A DNA stretch of 11,443 bases from positions 1 through 11,443 of the forward strand of contig CAZWCX010000182.1 in assembly GCA_964632945.1 (NCBI GenBank), in the 5' to 3' direction. The stretch is from CAZWCX01 sp964632945 (GTDB lineage: Bacteria > Planctomycetota > MHYJ01 > WSZJ01 > CAZWCX01). Each line of letters begins with the position of its first letter. Position 1 is the first letter of the stretch. The translations under genes were made by a program, and so were the position numbers. The notes below the pieces were generated by a model that was given only the letters and a program-made list of their open reading frames with translations, searched no databases and was not told the origin of the DNA. This document shows positions 5,851-11,443 of the stretch, piece after piece.

Positions 5851-6927
5851 ATGCGCATCGGCATCGTCGGAGCGCCGTCGACGGGCAAAACTACCGTCCT
5901 CTGCGCCCTCACCCAGCAACCGTACGAGGCGGCCCTCGCCGCCCAGGCGTCCGCGAAACCGCGTGAGGGGATCGGACGGTTGCGGGACGCTCGGCTCGAA
6001 CGGCTCCGCGACCACTTCAAACCCAAGAAGTACACTCCGGCGGCCATCGATTTTCAGGACACCCTCCCCGTCGTTCTGTCGGGCCCCGATCAGGCCAAGA
6101 ATCGCGAGCGGCTGCCCGCCGTCAAGGAGGCCGATGGGCTGCTGGTCGTCCTCGCCTCCCTGGATTCCGCCGCCCCGGAGGCGCTCCTCAGCGCCGCTCG
6201 CAGCCAACTGGATTCGCTGCGTTCGGAATTCCTCGTCGCCGACCTCAGCATCGTCGAGAAGCGGGTCGAAAAACTCCGCGTCCAGGTGACCAAGCCGACC
6301 GCTTACCAGGCGCAGGACAAGAAGGAACTCGCGCTCCTCGAACGGTTGCTGCCCCACCTGTCCGAGGGCCGACCCGTCGCCGATTGCTCCATGTCGGAGG
6401 ACGAGAAGAAACTGTTGAAAGGGTTCCGCCTCATTTCCGAAAAGCCGGTGCTGATCGCCCTCAACGTCCCCGAGGCGATGCTCTCCCACGCCGAGACCCT
6501 CGCCGGCGGTCTCGCCGGACGGGAACCCGTCGTGGTCCTTTCCGCCCGCCTGGAACTCGAGCTCGCGCAATTGCCCGACGACGAGCGCACGGCGTTCATG
6601 GCCGACTACGGACTGACCGAACTCGCCGGCCCACGGATCGTGGAGAAGGCGTTCCGCTTCCTCGACCTGATCCACTTTTTCACGGTCGGCGAGGACGAAG
6701 TTCGCGCCTGGACGATCCACCAGGGCGATGACGCCCTGACGGCCGCCGGACGCATTCACTCGGATCTGGCGCGCGGATTCATCGCGGCCGAGATCTATCA
6801 CTACGACGACTGGGCGACGGCCGGTGGTCAGCTCAAGGAAATCCGGGCCAAGGGCCATCTGCGCACGGAGGGGAAGCAATACAAGGTGAAGGACGGCGAC
6901 ATCGTGAACATCAAGTTCAACGTCTAG
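5851..6927 (+). CDS. Divergent YchF/OLA1-family protein (DUF933/TGS C-terminus) with degenerate NTPase motifs
   Basis: YchF/OLA1 proteins are ribosome-associated ATPases of the Obg-HflX superfamily. This 358-residue protein matches YchF in its helical arm (EKRVEKL and KKELALLERLLPHLSEGRP), in ALNVPE (NxxE, 205-208, the YchF version of the G4 motif), in VVVLSARLE, and across the C-terminal TGS/DUF933 domain (about 270-358: IHFFTVG, EVRAWTI, AAGRIHSDLARGFIAAE, LRTEGKQYKVKDGD). The N-terminal NTPase half is unusual. The P-loop is GAPSTGKT (7-14) instead of the family GxPNVGKS. The G3 switch DxAGL is replaced by DTLP (70-73) with no glycine-rich loop. The histidine-bearing segment linked to ATP hydrolysis in E. 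coli YchF (H114) is not recognisable. I infer a specialised YchF paralogue that may still bind nucleotide but hydrolyse it poorly or differently. A weak AGGA overlaps the tatC stop, 10 nt before the ATG, and coupling to tatC is likely. Confidence 0.93.
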   Translation: MRIGIVGAPSTGKTTVLCALTQQPYEAALAAQASAKPREGIGRLRDARLERLRDHFKPKKYTPAAIDFQDTLPVVLSGPDQAKNRERLPAVKEADGLLVVLASLDSAAPEALLSAARSQLDSLRSEFLVADLSIVEKRVEKLRVQVTKPTAYQAQDKKELALLERLLPHLSEGRPVADCSMSEDEKKLLKGFRLISEKPVLIALNVPEAMLSHAETLAGGLAGREPVVVLSARLELELAQLPDDERTAFMADYGLTELAGPRIVEKAFRFLDLIHFFTVGEDEVRAWTIHQGDDALTAAGRIHSDLARGFIAAEIYHYDDWATAGGQLKEIRAKGHLRTEGKQYKVKDGDIVNIKFNV

Positions 6928-6951
6928 CCGCGCGCGAATCCGAACAAGCGG

Positions 6952-6980
6952 TTGAAAACCGCCGCCGGTTCGGCTACCAT
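6952..6980 (+). promoter_or_regulatory. Probable promoter of argG
   Basis: In the 91-nt gap after the YchF-like gene, TTGAAA (6952-6957) is followed by a 17-nt spacer and TACCAT (6975-6980, 4 of 6). The -35 overlaps a small hairpin, GCGGTT/AACCGC (6948-6962), with a 3-nt loop. The hairpin has no T run, so it is at best a weak end for the upstream transcript. Confidence 0.45.
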
Positions 6981-7018
6981 GGCGACTTCCTTGCATCTCC
7001 CTTCCCGAAGGACGCCCG

Positions 7019-8149
7019 ATGAGCAAGGTCGTCCTGGCCTGGTCCGGCGGCCTCGACACGGCCATCTGCACCCACTGGCTCCGGCATACCCGAAACCTCC
7101 GCGTGGTCACCTTCTCGGCCCACGTGGGGCAGTCGGAAAGCATGGAGCCGATGGGGGAACGGGCGCTCGAACTGGGCGCCCAGGCCGCGCATGTCGCCGA
7201 CCTTCGCGACACGTTCCTGCGCGACTATTGCTTTCGCGCCTTGCGCGCGCAGGCCCGCTACGGCTCCGGATACCTGCTCTCTGCCGCCCTCACCCGTCCC
7301 CTGATCGTGGCCGAACTCGTGCGGGTCGCGTTCGAAGAGGGGTGCGAATACCTGGCCCACGGCTGTCGCGGCGTCGGCAATGACCAGGCCAGGTTCGAGC
7401 GCGCCATCCGCGACCTCACGCCCAACCTGAAGGTCCTGGCCCCCCTGCAATCGCTGGGACTCCGCTCGCCCAAGGACGACATCGACTACGCCCAGATGAT
7501 GGGCATTCCGGTTCCCACTCCCCGCAGCACGCTCTACAACATCGAGGAGAATCTGTGGGGTGTGAGCATCTCGCTGGACGGGATCAAGGACCTGTGGAGC
7601 GAAGCGCCGGCCGACACCTACGTGGCGACCGCGCCGCCGGGCGAGGCGCCGGAGCGTCCCGGCTTCGTGGAAATCGGCTTTGACGCGGGACTGCCCGTCT
7701 CCCTCGACGGGCGCCGAACGGATCCGGTCCGGCTCATGGAAACCCTCAACCAGGCCGCCGGACGCCATGCCATCGGCCGCAAGGAAGTCGTCGAGACCCG
7801 CATCACCGGTTCGAAGGCGCGCGAGGCGTACGAGACCCCGGGAGCGACCGTGTTGTATGCGGCCCATCAGGCCCTCGAGGAGATCACGCTCGACCGGGAG
7901 ACCTTGCGCTTGAACAACTCGTTGGCCCGCGAATACGGCGAAATCGTCTACGAAGGCGGCTGGTTCTCGCCCCTGCGCGAGGGTCTCGATGCCTACTTCG
8001 AGCGGGTACAGCGGCCGGTGACGGGAGACGTGCGCATGAAACTCCACCGCGGCACCGTGACCGTGGCGGGGCGGCGTTCCCCGAACTCCCTCTATCCGGT
8101 GGACCCGGGGAAGCCGATGTCGGCTGAGACGCCGCGAAGCCGCCGTTGA
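7019..8149 (+). CDS. argG: Argininosuccinate synthase, variant active site
   Basis: The family joins citrulline and aspartate using ATP to make argininosuccinate, the penultimate step of arginine synthesis. The 376-residue protein aligns end to end but lacks roughly 20-30 C-terminal residues of the usual ~400. The ATP motif is AWSGGLDTA (7-15; usually ending TS). Citrulline-site residues Y85, R125, S183, E259 and Y271 are present, as are N121 and D122. The segment HGCRGVGNDQARFE (114-127) has R117 where the family has Thr in HGxTGKGND; that Thr contacts aspartate. V119 replaces Lys, A89 replaces the Thr of YxLxT, and N174 replaces a citrulline-site Ser. Other blocks (PLxSAALTRPL, GIPVPTP, ENLWG, YETPGAT, WFSPLRE, GRRSPNSLY) are normal. 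AAGGA precedes the ATG by 8 nt. No other arginine gene is nearby. It is surely of the ArgG family; whether it makes argininosuccinate is less sure. Confidence 0.93.
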   Translation: MSKVVLAWSGGLDTAICTHWLRHTRNLRVVTFSAHVGQSESMEPMGERALELGAQAAHVADLRDTFLRDYCFRALRAQARYGSGYLLSAALTRPLIVAELVRVAFEEGCEYLAHGCRGVGNDQARFERAIRDLTPNLKVLAPLQSLGLRSPKDDIDYAQMMGIPVPTPRSTLYNIEENLWGVSISLDGIKDLWSEAPADTYVATAPPGEAPERPGFVEIGFDAGLPVSLDGRRTDPVRLMETLNQAAGRHAIGRKEVVETRITGSKAREAYETPGATVLYAAHQALEEITLDRETLRLNNSLAREYGEIVYEGGWFSPLREGLDAYFERVQRPVTGDVRMKLHRGTVTVAGRRSPNSLYPVDPGKPMSAETPRSRR

Positions 8150-8305
8150 TCGAACGGCAGGCAGGACCGCATCCGATCCGGGCGGGCCGCGGCGGGCCCG
8201 GGGAGGCCGCGAGAACATCGGCGCGGGACCGTGCCTTCGCCGCGGGCCGGCAAGGCCGGGAGGGGCGGCGCCGAATCCCGCCGTCGAACCGGGTGGGGAG
8301 GGGGC
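8150..8305 (+). other. G+C-rich spacer between argG and cinA
   Basis: This 156-nt gap has no convincing gene or consensus promoter. It can fold: CGGGCC (8183-8188) pairs with GGCCCG (8195-8200), and CGCCGC (8238-8243) pairs with GCGGCG (8265-8270). No T run follows either stem. Such pairing is expected by chance at this G+C content. The cinA frame stays open upstream to GTG 8231, but the extra residues are low-complexity and do not match CinA. Confidence 0.35.
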
Positions 8306-9553
8306 ATGGACGTTGAGATCGTGATCACCGGCACGGAGGTGACCAACGGCACCATCGTCGACACGAATTCCTCGTGGCTGGCCAAGCGGTTGACCGGGAT
8401 GGGGCTGGTGGTGCGCAGGAAGACGGCTGTGGGGGACCGCATGGACGATCTCGTGGGCGCGCTCCGGGCGGCGGCCGCACGGTCCGAAGCCGTGATCGTC
8501 AGCGGCGGCCTGGGTCCGACCTCGGACGACCTCACGCGGGCGGCCGCCGCGCGCGCGGCCCGAACCGAACTTCGGTTCCTTCCGGCCGAGGCGCGCCGCA
8601 TCGAGGCGCGCTGGCGGGCCCGCGGGCTCACCATGCCGGCCAGCAACGTCGCGCAGGCCTACATCCCTCGCGGCGCGCGCATCATCCCGAATCCGGTCGG
8701 CACGGCCCCGGGATTCGAAGTCCGGATCGGCGGCGTGTCGGCCTACTCCCTTCCCGGCGTGCCGTCGGAACTCCAGCGGATGTTCGACGACACCGTCGCT
8801 CCTCGTCTCGCCCGCCGCGCCGGCGCGCGCGCGCGCCTGACGTCACGCGAGATGCTCGTCCTGCTCCTGGCCGAGTCGGTGGTCGGCGAGCGGACCGAGT
8901 CCCGGCTTCGCGGGATGCCCGGACGCGACGACCTCGAAATCGGCTATGCCCTCGGTCGCGGCGGCGTGATCGTGCGCCTGTCGAGCCGCCGGCGCGACGC
9001 CGGGGTGTCCCGGACTCTCCTGCAGCGGGCCGCGGGTCGGGTCCGGCGGGAGTTCGGAGACCTCTGTCTTCCCACGGCCGACTTGGGACTCGAGGAACTC
9101 GTGGCGCGCGACCTCCTTGCCCGCCGGACCACGGTTGCGGTCGCGGAATCCTGCACCGGCGGTCTCGTGACCGAAATGCTCACTCGCGTGCCGGGCATCT
9201 CGGCCTGCCTTTTGGAGGGCGTGGTCGCCTACTCCAACCGCGCGAAGATGCGACGCCTCGGCGTTCGCGCCGCCACCCTGGGCCGGCACGGAGCCGTGAG
9301 CGCCGAAACCGCCCGGGAGATGGCCCGCGGGATCTGCCGGACCAGCGGTGCGCGCCTCGGGATCGCCATCACCGGGATCGCGGGTCCCGCGGGCGGAACC
9401 CCGGAAAAGCCGGTCGGGCTCGTCTTCGTGGCTGCCCGGTACTCCGGAAAAGAACTTGTCGAAGAACTCCGCCTCGCCGGCCAGCGCCACCACATTCGCC
9501 TGCGGGCCGCCGCGTACGCGCTGCTGGTGGCTCGCCGGCTCTTGAGAGGATAA
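8306..9553 (+). CDS. cinA: CinA-family protein: COG1058 (MoCF-like) domain plus nicotinamide-nucleotide amidohydrolase domain
   Basis: Two-domain CinA family. The C-terminal domain is the PncC-type NMN deamidase used in pyridine-nucleotide salvage; the N-terminal COG1058 domain has ADP-ribose pyrophosphatase activity in studied members. The 415-residue product has N-terminal ITGTEVTNGTIVDTNSSWLA (7-26), SGGLGPTSDDLT (66-77), NPVGTAPG and LPGVPSEL, then C-terminal AESCTGG (280-286, with the family's conserved Ser at 282), a YSNRAK block, GAVSAETA, ITGIAGPAGG (355-364) and KPVGLVF. The usual GGVVAYSN reads EGVVAYSN, a mild departure. ATG 8306 is preceded by GGAGG at 4 nt and gives the family N-terminus. 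recJ starts 8 nt after the stop, so the two are almost certainly cotranscribed. A cinA-recA link to DNA uptake is known elsewhere; here the DNA-related neighbour is recJ. Confidence 0.95.
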   Translation: MDVEIVITGTEVTNGTIVDTNSSWLAKRLTGMGLVVRRKTAVGDRMDDLVGALRAAAARSEAVIVSGGLGPTSDDLTRAAAARAARTELRFLPAEARRIEARWRARGLTMPASNVAQAYIPRGARIIPNPVGTAPGFEVRIGGVSAYSLPGVPSELQRMFDDTVAPRLARRAGARARLTSREMLVLLLAESVVGERTESRLRGMPGRDDLEIGYALGRGGVIVRLSSRRRDAGVSRTLLQRAAGRVRREFGDLCLPTADLGLEELVARDLLARRTTVAVAESCTGGLVTEMLTRVPGISACLLEGVVAYSNRAKMRRLGVRAATLGRHGAVSAETAREMARGICRTSGARLGIAITGIAGPAGGTPEKPVGLVFVAARYSGKELVEELRLAGQRHHIRLRAAAYALLVARRLLRG

Positions 9554-9561
9554 CCCCCCCC

Positions 9562-11394
9562 ATGGCACGACCCCGACGCGGCGCCGCCGATCCGGAACCT
9601 CCGGCGCGACCCCCCGCCCGCTCGCCGCGGGATATGGATTGGGTCTTTCCGACCCCGGATGCGGAACGCGTCCGCCGGATGGCGACCCAGTTGGGGCTTC
9701 ACCCGACGGTCGCGGAGGTCCTCGTCCACCGGGGCTTCGATGATCCGGTCCGCGCCGGCGCCTTCCTGCGCCCCGGACTCGATGAGATCCTCGACCCCGA
9801 CGGCCTCCCTGACGTCGGGTTGGCCGTCGAACGCGTCAACCGCGCCTTGCGCGACGGGGAGAAGATCGTCGTCTATGGCGACTACGACGTGGACGGCATC
9901 ACGAGCGCCACCATCCTGCTCAACCTCTTCCGCCTGCTCGGCCGCCCCGTCGGAGAGGACGCCCAAATCCGGTATTACGTCCCTCACCGGGTCGAGGAAG
10001 GATACGGGCTCAGCATCCGCGCCATCGAGGCATTCGCCCGCGACGGGGTCACGCTGCTCATTACCTGCGACTGCGGAACCTGCGACCACGAGGAGATCAA
10101 GCGGGCGGGGGAACTCGGCATCGACGTGGTCGTCACCGATCACCACGAGCCGGACGCCGTCCTTCCCCCGGCCCTCGCCATCGTCAATCCGAAGCGGCCC
10201 GGATCGCGGTATCCGTTCCACGGCATCTGCGCCGCGGGCATCTCGTTCAAATTCGCGATCGCGCTGCTGCGTAGCCGCTCCCCGGGCGCGCGCCTCTCGG
10301 ACGAGTTTCGCGACTTTCAGATCGATGCCATGGCGCTCGTCGCGCTCGGCACCGTCGCCGACATCGCTCCGCTCGTCGACGAGAATCGCGCCCTCGTCAC
10401 GTTCGGCCTGGTCGCCCTCCGCGAAGTCCTGCGCCACGAGCGCAGCCCGGGACTGCGCGCGCTCCTCCAGAGCGTCGGCGTCGACGCCAAATCCCCGGTC
10501 ACCCCCGCCCACATCGGGTTTCGCGTCGGCCCGCGGCTCAATGCCTGCGGCCGGATGCAAAACGCGCGGCTCGGGCTCGAATTGCTCACCGAACGGGATC
10601 CCCACCGGATCGCCGAGATCGTCGCGGACCTGGAACGGATCAATCGCCAGCGTCAGGAAACGGAACGACGCATCGTGGACCAGGCCAAAGAACTGATCGA
10701 GCGCGAATACGACCTCGCGCGCGATCGGGTCATCGTGCTCGCTCAGCAGGATTGGCATCCCGGCGTCGTCGGCATCGTGGCCAGCAAGATCGTGGACGAA
10801 TACCACCGACCGACGATCCTGATCGGGCTGCGCGGCGACCGGGGGAGGGGGTCGGGTCGCTCGATCCCCGGCTTCAATCTGCACCAGGCGCTCAGCGCCT
10901 GCCGCGAAACGATGGTCGGCTTCGGCGGACATGCGATGGCGGGCGGCATGGAGATCGAGGCGGGCCGCGTCGACGACCTGCGCAAGGCGATCAATCGGTA
11001 CGCCAGCGAAAACGTCCCCGAGCCGGATCTGGTGCGCAAGCTCCATATCGATGCGGAACTGCCGCTCGAGCACCTGAGCCGCGACCTGGTCCGCCAGCTC
11101 GACCTGCTGGCCCCGCACGGGCAGGGCAATCCGAAGCCGGTGCTCGCGACGCGCGGACTGCGCGTCGCCGGCGAGCCGCGTCTGATGGGGAAATCCGGCG
11201 ACCACCTCTCGTTCATGGTCACCCAGGGAACTACGTCGTTCAAGGCGGTCGGCTTCGGGATGGCGGAATACTTCGCGCTCGCCGCGATGGGGCGGAATAC
11301 GGGCGTGCGGGTCGCCTATTCGCCCGAGGTGAACGCGTGGCAGGGGCGGGAGAGCGTCGAGCTCATGCTCAAGGACGTTCAGGCGGAACCCTAG
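9562..11394 (+). CDS. recJ: Single-stranded-DNA-specific 5'-3' exonuclease RecJ
   Basis: DHH-superfamily nuclease acting in recombination, mismatch and base-excision repair in the cytosol. The 610-residue product (E. coli 577) has motif I YGDYDVDGITS (105-115; D107, D109 and D111), motif II TCDCGTCDHEE (168-178; D170), motif III TDHH (192-195), motif IV ALGTVADIAPL (D267), PRLNACGRMQNA, and the DHHA1 domain with GSGRSIPGFNLHQAL and FGGHAMAGG (454-462; H457). The C-terminal OB-type part has LAPHGQGNPKPVL. All metal-site motifs are present, so it should be active. Motif II is unusually Cys-rich (C169, C171 and C174). A Pro/Arg-rich N-terminal tail of about 24 residues precedes MDW; ATG 9634 (M25) is an alternative start, but AGAGGA lies 11 nt before ATG 9562. 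The open frame extends far upstream across cinA only because of base composition. It is probably translated from the same mRNA as cinA. Confidence 0.96.
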   Translation: MARPRRGAADPEPPARPPARSPRDMDWVFPTPDAERVRRMATQLGLHPTVAEVLVHRGFDDPVRAGAFLRPGLDEILDPDGLPDVGLAVERVNRALRDGEKIVVYGDYDVDGITSATILLNLFRLLGRPVGEDAQIRYYVPHRVEEGYGLSIRAIEAFARDGVTLLITCDCGTCDHEEIKRAGELGIDVVVTDHHEPDAVLPPALAIVNPKRPGSRYPFHGICAAGISFKFAIALLRSRSPGARLSDEFRDFQIDAMALVALGTVADIAPLVDENRALVTFGLVALREVLRHERSPGLRALLQSVGVDAKSPVTPAHIGFRVGPRLNACGRMQNARLGLELLTERDPHRIAEIVADLERINRQRQETERRIVDQAKELIEREYDLARDRVIVLAQQDWHPGVVGIVASKIVDEYHRPTILIGLRGDRGRGSGRSIPGFNLHQALSACRETMVGFGGHAMAGGMEIEAGRVDDLRKAINRYASENVPEPDLVRKLHIDAELPLEHLSRDLVRQLDLLAPHGQGNPKPVLATRGLRVAGEPRLMGKSGDHLSFMVTQGTTSFKAVGFGMAEYFALAAMGRNTGVRVAYSPEVNAWQGRESVELMLKDVQAEP

Positions 11395-11403
11395 CCCGGA
11401 TTA

Positions 11404-11430
11404 TTCGCGAACAGCTTCGCTGTTCGCGAA
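11404..11430. repeat. Strong palindrome downstream of recJ
   Basis: TTCGCGAACAG (11404-11414) and CTGTTCGCGAA (11420-11430) form a perfect 11-bp stem around a 5-nt loop, CTTCG. Outside it, AGCC (11393-11396) can pair with GGCT (11437-11440), and GG with CC inside that, extending the structure. It begins 9 nt after the recJ stop. No T run is seen before the window ends, so it is either a terminator stem lacking a tail or a REP-like dispersed element. The loop repeats the TTCG of the stem. Confidence 0.7.
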
Positions 11431-11443
11431 CAACCCGGCTCCG

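Noticed and set aside
3499..7212. A 1237-codon open frame on the minus strand running opposite the second BRCT-like gene, tatC, the YchF-like gene and the start of argG
   Set aside because: It lies fully antisense to four well-supported genes and its frame is open because of strong third-position G/C bias. Its product is low-complexity and matches no family I know.
8374..9561. Upstream extension of the recJ frame by almost 400 codons
   Set aside because: It overlaps cinA in another frame and encodes Arg/Pro/Gly-rich low-complexity sequence. RecJ homology begins after ATG 9562.
9229..11205. A 658-codon minus-strand open frame opposite cinA and recJ
   Set aside because: Antisense to two conserved genes and explained by codon bias.

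Overview
The window is about two-thirds G+C and almost fully coding. It looks like chromosomal core genome from a free-living bacterium, not an accessory island: I see no tRNA, rRNA, CRISPR array, transposase, phage gene or plasmid gene. The organism cannot be fixed from the sequence. A Planctomycetota or neighbouring high-GC lineage is my tentative reading, because the membrane protein pair in the middle (membrane anchor, coiled coil, beta-rich module, BRCT-like tail) recalls proteins I associate with that phylum. This rests on memory, not a search.

Left part, minus strand (1-2190): coaE (dephospho-CoA kinase) followed by rho (transcription termination factor), read leftwards from a strong sigma70-type promoter at 2191-2219. 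The mRNA leader is about 180 nt and C-rich. rho leaves the window before its last 50-60 residues.

Divergent control region (2191-2305): two back-to-back promoters whose -35 boxes both read TTGACA. They sit inside a perfect 10-bp inverted repeat (2212-2221 and 2246-2255), so coaE-rho and the rightward genes may be coupled or jointly regulated.

Centre, plus strand (2306-4941): two tandem paralogues of 398 and 446 residues. Each has an N-terminal membrane anchor, long coiled coil, beta-rich module and C-terminal BRCT-like domain. They end at a strong hairpin with a T-rich tail (4980-5022), which lies just before tatC.

Right part, plus strand (5026-11394): tatC (twin-arginine translocase subunit), a divergent YchF/OLA1-family protein with an eroded NTPase domain, argG with an altered aspartate-binding motif and its own probable promoter, then cinA and recJ as a tightly spaced pair. 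A nearly perfect palindrome follows recJ at the window edge.

Most genes are housekeeping: CoA synthesis, transcription termination, protein export, arginine synthesis, nucleotide salvage and DNA repair. The best candidate for an undescribed system is the pair of membrane-anchored BRCT-like coiled-coil proteins. Next in interest are the degenerate YchF-like protein, the variant ArgG and the shared divergent promoter.
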